This document shows, one piece after another, positions 11,389-20,354 of a stretch of DNA of 64,000 nucleotides (position 1 is the first letter of the stretch; each line of letters opens with the position of its first letter). Source of the DNA: Croceibacterium aestuarii. GTDB taxonomy: Bacteria > Pseudomonadota > Alphaproteobacteria > Sphingomonadales > Sphingomonadaceae. Where the stretch lies: NCBI RefSeq assembly GCF_030657335.1, contig NZ_CP131039.1, positions 1,442,501 through 1,506,500 on the forward strand, given 5' to 3'. Under the pieces are notes generated by a model. It saw only the letters and a list, made by a program, of their open reading frames with translations. It had not been told where the DNA came from and searched no databases. A program made the position numbers and the translations under genes.

Positions 11389-11522
11389 TCGACCTCGTCT
11401 TCTTGGTCTACGGCCTGCTGCTCGCGGCAATGGTCGGCGTCGCGGTCTGGCTGGACATACGCCGGCGCAGGCGCCGCCGGCTGGTCGATGCCTCTACCCT
11501 GCTGTCCAGATCCACTTCCTGA
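11385..11522 (+). CDS. Very small membrane protein (45 aa)
   Basis: Starting at the ATG that overlaps the previous stop, this frame reads MIDLVFLVYGLLLAAMVGVA and then an arginine cluster (DIRRRRRRRLVDAS). This gives one TM helix followed by a strongly positive cytoplasmic flank, the same design as the 63-residue protein before it. The pair looks translationally coupled. I recognise no family. It could be a membrane-anchored accessory peptide, but the evidence is only the overlap and the topology. Confidence 0.45.
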   Translation: MIDLVFLVYGLLLAAMVGVAVWLDIRRRRRRRLVDASTLLSRSTS

Positions 11523-11535
11523 AAGGAACTTCATC

Positions 11536-11745
11536 ATGACATCCGACGGTCCCAAGCCCTTCCTCATCGTCAAGGACGAGGCGGGACAATTCCGCCTTAC
11601 CGTGCGCGAGACGCGCTACAACAGCCAGGGCTACCCGTGGGTGGTCAGCAAACCTGTCGAACAGGCGTTCAAGTCCACAGCTGCGGCGCGTGCCTATGCG
11701 GTCGAAGAGTTCGGGGGCAAGGCCGGCGAGTTCGCCTTCCGCTGA
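11536..11745 (+). CDS. Small conserved-looking protein of unknown function (69 aa)
   Basis: The start at 11536 has a good ribosome-binding site (GAAAGGAAC). The product has no membrane segment and reads like a compact alpha-beta domain: PFLIVKDEAGQFRLTVRETR, then YPWVVSKPVEQAFKSTAAAR, then a final AEF-type strand. It weakly resembles small DUF1508/YegP-type domains (a KD-x-AG-x-F-R start), but the similarity is too thin to assign. It lies 66 bases before ku on the same strand, so it may be the leader gene of the repair operon. Confidence 0.6.
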   Translation: MTSDGPKPFLIVKDEAGQFRLTVRETRYNSQGYPWVVSKPVEQAFKSTAAARAYAVEEFGGKAGEFAFR

Positions 11746-11811
11746 ACTCCGCCAAGGAACCACTGCTCTCTCCGCGCGCTTATTTCAACGCAACGCGGAG
11801 AACCTGTTTCG

Positions 11812-12672
11812 ATGGCAGCAAGGGCATACTGGAAAGGTCAGATTCGGCTGGCACTCGTCTCGATCCCGGTGGAAATTTACTCTGCCGCGAAAAGCGGGGC
11901 CTCGATCAGCTTCCGGCAGATACACGAACCTTCGGGCAAGCCGATAAACTACGAAAAGGTCGTGCAGGGTATCGGCCCTGTGGATCGCGACGATATCGTC
12001 AAGGGGTACGAGATATCCAGGGGCAACTATGTCCTGCTCGACGAGGACGAGATCGAAGCAGTCAAGATCGAGAGCAAGAAGACACTGGAACTCGTGCAGT
12101 TCGTCGGCAGCGACGAGATCGACCCCCTCTATTTCGAAAAGCCTTACTACGTCGCACCAGCCGACGACCTCGCCGAGGAAGCCTTCGTCGTGCTGCGCGA
12201 AGCGCTGCGCAGTGCGAAGAAGGTCGCGCTCGGACAGCTGTCACTTCGCGGCCGCGAGCAACTCGTCGCGCTGAAACCCTGTGGCAAGGGTATCCTGCTC
12301 GAAACCCTGCGGTATGCCGACGAAGTGCGGCAGGGCCAGGCGTTCTTCAAGGAGATAGGCGACGCCAAGCCCGACAAGGCGCTGCTCGAGCTTGCCACCA
12401 CGCTGATCGATCAAAAAACCGCCCCGTTCGATGCCGGCGAGTTCCATGATCGCTACATCGACGCCCTGCGCAAGCTGGTAGAAAAGAAGGCTAAGGCGAA
12501 GGGCAAGAAGGTCCTCGAGGATGTCGAGGAACCGGAGACGCAGTCGGGCGGCAACGTGATCGACCTCATGGCTGCGTTGAAGAAGTCCGTGGGCAACGAG
12601 AAGAAGAGCTCTTCCAGCTCGAGCAAGAAGAAGGCTTCGTCCGGATCGTCCCGGGCGAAGAAGCGAGCGTAA
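11812..12672 (+). CDS. ku: Ku protein, non-homologous end joining
   Basis: This 286-residue bacterial Ku homologue forms a homodimeric ring on double-strand DNA ends and recruits LigD. The beta-barrel core runs from MAARAYWKGQIRLALVSIPV (1-20) through typical segments near 35-60 and the ELVQFVGSDEIDPLYFEKPYY segment (about 91-111) to ALLELATTLIDQKTAPFDAG (about 188-207). The end is a lysine/serine-rich tail (about 255-286, KKSSSSSSKKKASSGSSRAKK), a type of extension known to aid DNA binding. It is followed with a one-base TAATG overlap by an MgtC-family gene and then ligD, so the three appear cotranscribed. Confidence 0.97.
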   Translation: MAARAYWKGQIRLALVSIPVEIYSAAKSGASISFRQIHEPSGKPINYEKVVQGIGPVDRDDIVKGYEISRGNYVLLDEDEIEAVKIESKKTLELVQFVGSDEIDPLYFEKPYYVAPADDLAEEAFVVLREALRSAKKVALGQLSLRGREQLVALKPCGKGILLETLRYADEVRQGQAFFKEIGDAKPDKALLELATTLIDQKTAPFDAGEFHDRYIDALRKLVEKKAKAKGKKVLEDVEEPETQSGGNVIDLMAALKKSVGNEKKSSSSSSKKKASSGSSRAKKRA

Positions 12673-13142
12673 TGCCGCTCAATCCCCCGATCCTGCTGCA
12701 CTGGCTGGACGGCGATCTGTTTGCCCGCCTCGGTCTCGCAGCCTTGCTGGGCCTGCTGCTCGGCCTCGACCGCGAGATCAGGGGACATGCCGCGGGGCTG
12801 CGCACGCACGGGCTCATCTGTTTCGCCTCTGCGGCCATGACGGTGTCGATCATCGCGCTCTTCCACCAGCTGCACGGCGCGCGGATGGATCCGTTGCGCG
12901 TGTTCGAGGCGACCGGGGCCTTTGTCGGCATTCTGGGGGCGGGGTTGATCGTGTTTTCGAAGGGCGAGGTAAAAAACCTGACCACTGCCGCCCATCTGTG
13001 GCTGACCGCAGTGGTGGGCATAGCCTGCGGGGCGGGGCAGTGGCCGCTTGTCGCGCTCGCGGCGGTCATCTCGCTGGTTTTACTCACACTCGTAGGCATC
13101 GCCGAGAAGCGGCTGTTCCCCGAAGCCGAGGAGAAAAACTGA
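12672..13142 (+). CDS. MgtC/SapB family membrane protein
   Basis: This 156-residue inner-membrane protein has four or five TM helices. The MgtC signature is at the N-terminus (LGLAALLGLLLGLDREIRGH, about 16-35, then AAGLRTHGLICFASAAMTV). A second conserved block, FVGILGAGLIVFSKGEVKNL (about 82-101), corresponds to the family's GxGxI region. MgtC proteins are tied to Mg2+ limitation and to modulation of ATP synthase or cation homeostasis. Here it sits between ku and ligD with TAATG and TGATG stop-start overlaps, an unexpected place for such a protein. It could be a real partner or a passenger of the repair operon. Confidence 0.88.
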   Translation: MPLNPPILLHWLDGDLFARLGLAALLGLLLGLDREIRGHAAGLRTHGLICFASAAMTVSIIALFHQLHGARMDPLRVFEATGAFVGILGAGLIVFSKGEVKNLTTAAHLWLTAVVGIACGAGQWPLVALAAVISLVLLTLVGIAEKRLFPEAEEKN

Positions 13143-15658
13143 TGGCGAAATCGGCCGATCTTCTTGCCGAATACAACCGCAAACGCGACTTCAAGAAAAC
13201 GGCCGAGCCGGCTGGGAAGCGGGCAACATCCGAAGGCGGCGATCGTTTCATCGTACAGAAACACGCGGCCACGCGCCTGCACTGGGATTTCCGGCTCGAA
13301 GCCGACGGCGTGCTCAAATCGTGGGCCGTGACGAAGGGGCCGAGCCCCGATCCCGACATCAAGCGCCTTGCCGTGCGGACCGAGGATCACCCCCTGTCCT
13401 ATGCCGAGTTCGAGGGCAGCATCCCCGAAGGAGAATACGGCGGCGGGACGGTGATGCTGTGGGACGATGGCACTTGGGAGCCGGTCGAGGGCAAGAGCTG
13501 GAAAGACATCGAAAAAGGGCACCTGCACTTCGTGCTTCACGGGCGGCGCATGAAGGGCGAATGGCTGTTGATAAGGCTGCGGAAGAAACCGGGAGAGAAG
13601 CGGGAGAACTGGTTGCTGAGGAAGCTCGACGATCGCTACGCCGAGCCTGGCGACGCCCTGGTCGAGCACGAGCTCACCAGTGTGCTGACCGGCCGCTCGA
13701 TGGCCGAGATCGCGAGTGACCAGAAGGGCGAATTCTCGCTCAAAGGAAAAAAGGGCGCGGCATTCAAGGAACAGATGGCCAAGGCGGCGAAGCGCAATGC
13801 CAGCGTCGGCAAGCCGAAAAGCAAGAGCAGTGCGCCCTTGCCGAAGTTCCATGAGCCGCAGCTCGCCACGTTGGTGGACGACGTGCCGACCGGAAACGGT
13901 TGGATGCACGAAATCAAGTTTGACGGCTACCGGGCGCTCGTCGCTTGCAAGGGCGGTGACGTGAAGGTCTACACCCGCAGCGGGAAGGACTGGACGGACA
14001 AGTTCGTTCCGCTTGCCGAGCGGTTCAGGGCGCTCGATCTGCCGCCGTGCCTGATCGACGGCGAGATCGTCGCCTACGATGCACAGGGCAATCCGGATTT
14101 TTCGAGCCTGCAGGGCGTGCTCAAGCGCGGTCACGGCAGCCAGAAGGACAGCGACCGGCTCTCGTTCCACGCGTTCGACCTGCTGTCGCTCGACGGCGCG
14201 GACCTCACGGGACTTTCCAATATCGAGCGCAAGGAGAGGCTCGAGGCGCTACTCGTCGAAGCGGAGCCACCCGTCCACGTCGCCGACCACGTGATCGGCG
14301 CGGGCGAGAAGCTCTACCGGGCGATGTGCGATGCCGGGCAGGAAGGGATCATTTCGAAGAAGATCGATGCAAAATACTCCGGGCGGCGGAGCAAGAGCTG
14401 GCTCAAGGTGAAATGCACGCGGCGGCAGGAATTCGTGATCATCGGCTGGAAGAAGTCGAGCGCCAAGGGGCGCCCCTTCTCCTCGCTCCTCCTCGCCCAG
14501 CACGAAGGCGGCGAACTGGTTTACAAGGGAAATGTCGGGACCGGCTTCACGCAGGAGACCCTGCAGGAGCTGGCGGCGAAGATGGACCGGCTCGAGCGGA
14601 AGACGCCGCCGGCAGAGGTCGACAGGGCCTCGTCGCGAGGAGTCACCTGGGTGACTCCCAAGCTGGTCGCGGAGATCGCCTTTTCGGAGTTCACCGCCGA
14701 AGGCAACGTGCGCCACGGCAGCTTCATCGGTCTGCGTTCGGACAAGGAGGCGGATGAGGTGACGCCGGAAGAGGCGACCCGGACTCCCACGGACCAGCCT
14801 CAGGTCAAGATATCGAGCCGCGAGCGTGTGATCTTCCCCGAAAGCGGCCAGACCAAGGGTCAATTGGCGGATTACTACGTGGCGGTGGCCCCGCTCATGC
14901 TGGCATTTTCTGCCGATCGCCCGATCAGCCTGGTGCGCTGTCCGCAGGGACGGGCGAAGAAGTGTTTCTTCCAGAAGCACGACAGCGGCGCTTTCGGGGC
15001 GCACGTCCATCATGTGCCCATTCAGGAGAAGAACGGCGGAACCGAGGACTATCTCTATGTCGAAGACGCCGCCGGCCTCCTCGAATGCGTGCAGATGGGC
15101 ACGATCGAATTCCATGGTTGGGGATCGCGCAGCGGCGATGTCGAAAAGCCCGACCGCATGGTGTTCGATCTCGATCCCGACGAGGGCCTGGATTTCGGCG
15201 ACGTCAAGCAGGCAGCAGCCGATATTCACCGGCGACTGGCGGAACTGGGTCTCACGAGCTTTGCGATGTTGTCCGGCGGAAAGGGCGTCCATGTCATTGT
15301 CCCGCTGACGCCGGGCCATTCCTGGGACGCGCACAAGGACTTTTCGAAGCGCTTCGCCGAAGCCTTGGCGATGGCCGAACCGGACCGCTTCACCGCCACG
15401 ATGAGCAAGGCGAAGCGCAAGGGCAAGATTTTCATCGACTACCTGCGCAACCAGCGCGGCAGCACGGCGGTAATGCCCTACAGTGCCCGCGCCCGCGCGG
15501 GCGCGCCCGTCGCCGCCCCCATCGCCTGGGGCGAGCTGAAGGATATGGAAAGTGCGCACGAGTTCTCGATCGACGACGCCAAGAAGCTGCTCGATCGGGC
15601 CAAAAGCAAAGGTCTTGCGGGTTGGGGCTTCGCCGTACAGCGGCTGCCCGATCTCTAG
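13142..15658 (+). CDS. ligD: Multifunctional DNA ligase LigD (phosphoesterase-ligase-polymerase)
   Basis: This 838-residue ATP-dependent ligase works with Ku in end joining. An N-terminal 3'-phosphoesterase domain (about 30-185) has HAATRLHWDFRLE with His41, His47 and Asp49. A central ligase domain (about 235-540) has the nucleotidyl-transfer motif KFDGYR with Lys259 as the expected AMP-accepting residue. The C-terminal primase-polymerase domain (about 560-838) has the metal-binding DLDPD motif at about 676-680. The order PE-LIG-POL is that of Pseudomonas LigD. The start at 13142 (MAKSADLLAEYNRKRDF) overlaps the MgtC stop as TGATG; a longer frame reaching back to 12998 is an artefact. Confidence 0.97.
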   Translation: MAKSADLLAEYNRKRDFKKTAEPAGKRATSEGGDRFIVQKHAATRLHWDFRLEADGVLKSWAVTKGPSPDPDIKRLAVRTEDHPLSYAEFEGSIPEGEYGGGTVMLWDDGTWEPVEGKSWKDIEKGHLHFVLHGRRMKGEWLLIRLRKKPGEKRENWLLRKLDDRYAEPGDALVEHELTSVLTGRSMAEIASDQKGEFSLKGKKGAAFKEQMAKAAKRNASVGKPKSKSSAPLPKFHEPQLATLVDDVPTGNGWMHEIKFDGYRALVACKGGDVKVYTRSGKDWTDKFVPLAERFRALDLPPCLIDGEIVAYDAQGNPDFSSLQGVLKRGHGSQKDSDRLSFHAFDLLSLDGADLTGLSNIERKERLEALLVEAEPPVHVADHVIGAGEKLYRAMCDAGQEGIISKKIDAKYSGRRSKSWLKVKCTRRQEFVIIGWKKSSAKGRPFSSLLLAQHEGGELVYKGNVGTGFTQETLQELAAKMDRLERKTPPAEVDRASSRGVTWVTPKLVAEIAFSEFTAEGNVRHGSFIGLRSDKEADEVTPEEATRTPTDQPQVKISSRERVIFPESGQTKGQLADYYVAVAPLMLAFSADRPISLVRCPQGRAKKCFFQKHDSGAFGAHVHHVPIQEKNGGTEDYLYVEDAAGLLECVQMGTIEFHGWGSRSGDVEKPDRMVFDLDPDEGLDFGDVKQAAADIHRRLAELGLTSFAMLSGGKGVHVIVPLTPGHSWDAHKDFSKRFAEALAMAEPDRFTATMSKAKRKGKIFIDYLRNQRGSTAVMPYSARARAGAPVAAPIAWGELKDMESAHEFSIDDAKKLLDRAKSKGLAGWGFAVQRLPDL

Positions 15659-15674
15659 CGCCGGCGCAACGCGA

Positions 15675-15875
15675 TCAGCGCTCGATGCTCCATAGACCCT
15701 CGCCGAGGTGGACTATGGCCCCGACGCGCTTCTCTCCCTCCCACAACGTGGCACGGCGATTGGCATTCTCGCGCATGAGGAGGTGAAATACCGGGTCGGG
15801 GTCAACGGCGTCGAACTCGATGTTCTTCGCCTCGCCCCGCCCGTCTGCTTCGAAATGTAATCGAAAATTGCGCAT
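15675..15875 (-). CDS. Small hypothetical protein (66 aa)
   Basis: This frame on the opposite strand to ligD ends 16 bases after the ligD stop. It encodes MRNFRLHFEADGRGEAKNIE followed by DAVDPDPVFHLLMREN and a C-terminal strand pair ending GLWSIER. It has balanced composition and no TM segment or signal peptide. Its convergent position and coherent composition make it a plausible real gene, but the ribosome-binding site is weak and I know no family. Confidence 0.5.
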   Translation of the reverse strand: MRNFRLHFEADGRGEAKNIEFDAVDPDPVFHLLMRENANRRATLWEGEKRVGAIVHLGEGLWSIER

Positions 15876-16096
15876 GACGACCCCGGTAACAGCAAGGCCG
15901 AGTCCCGACTTTGCTCCCTTCGCTTAGGCGCTTGTCCTGCGCCATGCGGCAACAAATGTGCTATTGCGGCTGCGAAAAGCAGTCTATTCGCATCGCCCGC
16001 TCGCTCGCGGCAAAATGTAGCGAGCATAAAGGTATAGTCTTCATTTTCGGGTCTGGCTCAGGCGAAAGCCGTGGGGCGTTACTGGCAGGGGGAAAT

Positions 16097-16870
16097 ATGG
16101 CCACTCGAACGCGCTCGATGCGCGCCCGCTCCACCTACCGAATCGATCCCAATCTGGAGCGATTTCTCGCAACGGTGCGCAAGCGCTTCGAGTTTTCCCG
16201 CGAAGAGTTCGCCATGCTGGCGGAAAAGATGACCACCGCGGCCGATTTCGAGGCCGGCGACGTCATGGTCGAGGAAGGAAAGCGCGCAACGCATTCCTCG
16301 CTCCTGCTGGAGGGTTATGCCGCGCGCTCGAAGTATACTCCCAACGGCGAGCGCCAGATCATGGAATTCCAGATCCCGGGCGACTTCATCGACCTGCATT
16401 CCTATCCGCTCGAATGCCTCGACCATTCGATAACCGCGGTCTCGGACTGTACAATCGTCCAGCTCGATCACAAGGATATCTCCGACCTGATCGAGCGGCA
16501 TTCAAGGTTTGCGCGTATTTTCTGGTTCGCGACGATGACCGACGCCTCGATCCACCGCGAATGGATACTCAACCTCGGTTCGCGCGGAGGGGTGGAACGG
16601 GTCGCGCACCTTCTGTGCGAAATGTACTGCCGTTCAGAGATCGTCGGGCTCACCGACAACCATAGTTTCGAATTTCCCGTGACGCAGGTGCAGATGGGCG
16701 AGGCACTCGGCTTCTCGGCCGTCCATGTCGGCCGCTTGCTGCGCGAACTCCATGATCGGAAGCTCGTGACCAAGGATCGAAAGATCGTCCACTTGCACGA
16801 CTGGCCCGCATTGCAAGAGCTTGCCGGGTTCGACCCCGAGTACCTCTATCTGCAGCCGCGCAAGGGGTGA
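16097..16870 (+). CDS. Crp/Fnr family transcriptional regulator
   Basis: This 257-residue regulator has an N-terminal cyclic-nucleotide-binding-like beta roll (about 30-150; DVMVEEGKRATHSSLLLEGY) and a long dimerisation helix. The C-terminal winged helix-turn-helix (about 180-245) has the recognition helix in FSAVHVGRLLRELHDRKLV. No N-terminal cysteine cluster is present, so it is not a classical oxygen-sensing Fnr. The start is set by AGGGGGAAAT just before the ATG at 16097; the open frame extends upstream without such support. Target genes and signal are unknown. It is convergent with the GH3 gene (4 bases between stops). Confidence 0.88.
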   Translation: MATRTRSMRARSTYRIDPNLERFLATVRKRFEFSREEFAMLAEKMTTAADFEAGDVMVEEGKRATHSSLLLEGYAARSKYTPNGERQIMEFQIPGDFIDLHSYPLECLDHSITAVSDCTIVQLDHKDISDLIERHSRFARIFWFATMTDASIHREWILNLGSRGGVERVAHLLCEMYCRSEIVGLTDNHSFEFPVTQVQMGEALGFSAVHVGRLLRELHDRKLVTKDRKIVHLHDWPALQELAGFDPEYLYLQPRKG

Positions 16871-16874
16871 TCCT

Positions 16875-19103
16875 CTAGGGCTTCCACTGCGGCGGCAAGC
16901 GCAGCGCGGGCAGGCTGATATAGGCAGTGTCGGCCATGTCGCGCGAGTTATGGCCCACGCTGACGGTATAATCGCCGTCGCGCCGAAACCATCCGGGACC
17001 CTCTCCCGACCGGGAGCCGTCGTCCCACACGGAGAGCAGTCGCGGGTCGACCTTGATGCCGACTATCGTGCTCTCACCCGGATCGAGCGTGACCTTGGCG
17101 AAGCCCCCCAGGCGGCGCAGCTCGGGCCATTCGGGGCCGGCGAGGTAGAGCTGGGCGACGTCGGCCCCGCTTCGTTTGCCGGTGTTGGTGATCCTGACCG
17201 TGGCCACGATGCTGTTCCCCATCGGCCGCACGGTCAGGTCGCCGTAGGCGAAAGAGGTGTAGGACAGGCCGTAGCCGAACGGAAACAGCGGCTCCAAACC
17301 CTTGGCGTCATACCATTTGTAGCCGACGAGAACGCCCTCGTCGTAGGTCGTGGTGCCCTCGTGCGGTTCGTCCGGGTGCGGCAACTGCTCGAGCGAGCGC
17401 GGGAAGGTCGCGGGCAGATGGCCCGAGGGGTTGACCGTTCCGGCGAGCACACTGGCGATCGCCGCGCCGCCCATGCGGCCCGGAAACCACGCTTCGACGA
17501 TGCCTTTCACCTGGTCGGCCCAGGGCATCAACACCGGTCCGGCCGTTTCGAGCACCACGACGGTGTTGGGGTTGGCGCCGGCGACGGTGGAAATCAGCGC
17601 GTCCTGTCCTTCGTCGAGGGCGAGGGGCACGTCGATGCTCTCGCTCGCCCACTGTGTGGCAAAGACCAAAGCGATGTCGGCTTCGGCGGCGATCTGCGCC
17701 GCTTCGGCCGGGTCCTCGCCCGACGCGTATGCGAAGGTGGCCTCGGGCAGCTGGTCTCGCAGCCCCTGCAGCGGGGCAGAGGGGTTGAACACCACCGGTC
17801 CGGGCCAGGTCGCCGGTTCGATACCTGGAACGGCGTTTACGCCGTCGGGGTAGACCTGGCTCGATCCACCGCCCGAAATGACTCCCTTGTCGGCGTGACC
17901 GCCAATCACCGCGATGCGCTTGGCCCCGGTGAGCGGCAGCAAGTCCCCTTCGTTCTTGAGCAACACGATCGCGGCCTGCGCGTCGGCCTGGCTGACCGCG
18001 CGGTTGGCCTCGAACGGGATCGGACTGCCGTCCTCGACCAGATTGTCCATCAGGCCGTGCGCGAACATCGAGCGCAGGATGCGACCCGCCATGGTATCGA
18101 TTCGCACCATGTCGAGTTGGCCGCTGTCGAGCGCGGTCTGCAGCTTGTCGGCACCGAACCAGTCGTCGCGCTGCAAGCCGTAACCCGATTCCTGATCGAG
18201 GCCCGCACGGGCTGCGGCCACGGTCGAATGGGCGGCGCCCCAGTCTGTCATGACGTAGCCCGGCCAGTCCCAGTCGTCGCGCAGGACCTGGGTCAGCAGC
18301 CACGGATTCTCGCAGGCATAGTGCCCGCCGACGAGATTGTACGAGCACATCACCGATCCGGGCCGCCCGCGCTCGATGGCTATCTGAAAGGCGAGGAGGT
18401 CGCTCATCCGGAAGGCGCCGTCCTCGAGCTCGAAATTGCCGGTGTTGCGGGCGGTTTCCTGGTCGTTGAGCGCGTAGTGCTTGACGGTGGATATGATCTC
18501 GTTCGACTGGATGCCCGCGATGAGCGCGCCGACCATCGAGCCCGCCAGCAGCGGATCTTCTCCGGCGTACTCGAAATTGCGTCCGTTGCGGGGCTCGCGC
18601 ATCAGATTGACACTGCCGGCGAGCATGACGTTGAAACCGCTTGCCCGCGCCTCCGACCCGATCATCGCCCCGCCGGCATAGGCCAGGGCCGGGTCCCAGG
18701 TCGCCGCGGTGGCGAGGCCGGAGGGGAGGGCGGTACGCGGCCTCTTGTCCTTTGCTTCCTGCTGCGAAGCGACGCCGATCCCGGCGTCGGTCTCCCATTG
18801 CGGCGGAATGCCGAGACGCGGGATGCCCGGGACGTAGCCGGCCGAGCCGCGGCGCGCTTCGGCCGGCGGCCCGTAGGCTTCGAGTTCGCTGCCGGGAAAA
18901 CCGCCGAATGCGCTGCCGAAGTATCCCTTGAGAAGGGTCAACTTTTCGGCGGGCGTCATTTGCGCCAGCATCGCCGCGGCGCGCTCGTCGGGCGTGCCGA
19001 TGGTCTCGGCGGCCATGACGACCGGCTTGTCCTGCGCAATAGCTGGAGGCGTTGCGACTATGACCAGCGCACTCGCGGCAACAATAGACTTGATAACGTT
19101 CAT
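16875..19103 (-). CDS. Exported GH3 family glycoside hydrolase (beta-glucosidase/beta-xylosidase type)
   Basis: This 742-residue protein has a signal peptide (MNVIKSIVAASALVIVATPP, cleavage after AIA). The GH3 N-terminal barrel includes the KHYALND segment (about 208-214), and the catalytic nucleophile is Asp287 in YVMTDWGAAHS. The C-terminal alpha/beta sandwich (about 370-600) and fibronectin-III-like domain (about 650-735) complete the usual architecture. It should remove single beta-linked sugars from the non-reducing ends of oligosaccharides in the periplasm. Whether it prefers glucose or xylose is not clear from sequence. It stands alone, 20 kb from the arabinoxylan locus, and its upstream region lacks that locus's operator. 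Confidence 0.93.
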   Translation of the reverse strand: MNVIKSIVAASALVIVATPPAIAQDKPVVMAAETIGTPDERAAAMLAQMTPAEKLTLLKGYFGSAFGGFPGSELEAYGPPAEARRGSAGYVPGIPRLGIPPQWETDAGIGVASQQEAKDKRPRTALPSGLATAATWDPALAYAGGAMIGSEARASGFNVMLAGSVNLMREPRNGRNFEYAGEDPLLAGSMVGALIAGIQSNEIISTVKHYALNDQETARNTGNFELEDGAFRMSDLLAFQIAIERGRPGSVMCSYNLVGGHYACENPWLLTQVLRDDWDWPGYVMTDWGAAHSTVAAARAGLDQESGYGLQRDDWFGADKLQTALDSGQLDMVRIDTMAGRILRSMFAHGLMDNLVEDGSPIPFEANRAVSQADAQAAIVLLKNEGDLLPLTGAKRIAVIGGHADKGVISGGGSSQVYPDGVNAVPGIEPATWPGPVVFNPSAPLQGLRDQLPEATFAYASGEDPAEAAQIAAEADIALVFATQWASESIDVPLALDEGQDALISTVAGANPNTVVVLETAGPVLMPWADQVKGIVEAWFPGRMGGAAIASVLAGTVNPSGHLPATFPRSLEQLPHPDEPHEGTTTYDEGVLVGYKWYDAKGLEPLFPFGYGLSYTSFAYGDLTVRPMGNSIVATVRITNTGKRSGADVAQLYLAGPEWPELRRLGGFAKVTLDPGESTIVGIKVDPRLLSVWDDGSRSGEGPGWFRRDGDYTVSVGHNSRDMADTAYISLPALRLPPQWKP

Positions 19104-19289
19104 TTGCGCCTCTCCATCGAGGCGTTGTGCCCTCTCGGCCGCGGATTGCCAAGCGTTGGGATGCGGCTGTTTCGAACGGCTGGACGAGCGAGACGGCCCT
19201 GTTCGAAGAGCACTAATCGCCTGGGAGGAGCGTCATAGGGATCGCCGGCGTGATTGCGATCAGAGCGCCGGCGCGGCTGCGCGCCCGGG

Positions 19290-20354
19290 TTAAGCGTCGT
19301 GCTCTTGCACGCCCGGAGTCCATTCCTCGTCCGGCGGAAGCGGGGCGAAGATTGCGTCGAGCATCTCGGCGGTGACGCCCGCGGGTTCCCGCGGGTTCCA
19401 GCGAGGGTCGTTGTCCTTGTCGACCAACACCGCGCGGACACCCTCAATGAAATCGGGGCGCATCATCATGCGCGCGGCGATGCGATATTCGGCGGCCATT
19501 TCGGCGGCGAAGTCCGGTTGGGTGAGGCCCTGCGCAAATTGCCGAAGCGCGACCTTTGACGTCGTCGGGCACTTGGCCGCGACTGCCTTGCGCTCCTTCA
19601 TCGCCCAGTCCGAACCGTCGGCGGCCAACGCGGCGACAATTTCTTCAAGGGTGTCCGAGGCGAACAGCCGGTCTATGCGTTGGGCATTGCCGGCAATGCG
19701 CGGGTCGGGCGGGGGCGCCGCAAGCTCGCCGAGGATCGCGGCGACGTCGCCAGGCGCGGCAATGATCTGCGACTTGGCCTCGGCAAGTTTTTCGCTCGGC
19801 AGATAGTGCGTCGCGAGTCCGGCCCAGAGACATTCCGCGCCATCCAGCCGAGCGCCGGTGAGCGCGAGGAACGCACCCGTCCGGCCGCGCAGCCGCGGCA
19901 GGTACCAGCCCGCGCCGACGTCTGGAAACAGCCCGATTGCGCCTTCGGGCATGGCGAAGAGCGTGTTCTCGGTCGCGACCCGGTATTTCGCCGGCTGGCT
20001 GATGCCGACGCCCCCACCCATCGTCACGCCGTCCATGAAGGCGACGATCGGCTTGGGGTAAGTGAACATCAGGTGGTTGAGGCGGTATTCGGCGTGGAAG
20101 AACGCGCGCCCAGTCTTGCCGCCATCCTCCAGCGCCGAGCGGCGGACCAGTTGCACGTCGCCCCCGGCGCAAAAGCCGCGGCCTTCGGCGTGGTCGAGCA
20201 GGACGGCCTCGATGCCGTCGTCGGTGCGCCAGGCGAGGAGTTTCTCGCTCATCGCTTCGCACATGCCCTGGGTCAGCGCATGGAGCGCCTTGGGGCGGGC
20301 GAGCGAGATGTGGCCGACCGCGCCGTGATGGTGGAGATGGACTTGGTCGTTCAT
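19290..20354 (-). CDS. 3-hydroxyisobutyryl-CoA hydrolase-type enoyl-CoA hydratase/isomerase
   Basis: This 354-residue crotonase-fold enzyme starts at MNDQVHLHHHGAVGHISLAR. The oxyanion-hole segments are GRGFCAGGDVQLV (about 58-70) and GVTMGGGVGISQPAKYRVAT (about 108-127), followed by FAMPEGAIGLFPDVGAGWYL. Its length and C-terminal region match 3-hydroxyisobutyryl-CoA hydrolase, the valine-degradation enzyme that frees 3-hydroxyisobutyrate. The start overlaps the preceding acyl-CoA dehydrogenase stop as ATGA, so the two are translated together and fit one pathway. Confidence 0.87.
   Translation of the reverse strand: MNDQVHLHHHGAVGHISLARPKALHALTQGMCEAMSEKLLAWRTDDGIEAVLLDHAEGRGFCAGGDVQLVRRSALEDGGKTGRAFFHAEYRLNHLMFTYPKPIVAFMDGVTMGGGVGISQPAKYRVATENTLFAMPEGAIGLFPDVGAGWYLPRLRGRTGAFLALTGARLDGAECLWAGLATHYLPSEKLAEAKSQIIAAPGDVAAILGELAAPPPDPRIAGNAQRIDRLFASDTLEEIVAALAADGSDWAMKERKAVAAKCPTTSKVALRQFAQGLTQPDFAAEMAAEYRIAARMMMRPDFIEGVRAVLVDKDNDPRWNPREPAGVTAEMLDAIFAPLPPDEEWTPGVQEHDA

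Noticed and set aside
16821-19238. An 805-codon open frame antisense to the GH3 gene
   Set aside because: High GC content makes long antisense frames. The sequence is rich in R, G, H and D without domain motifs, while the other strand encodes a complete GH3 enzyme.
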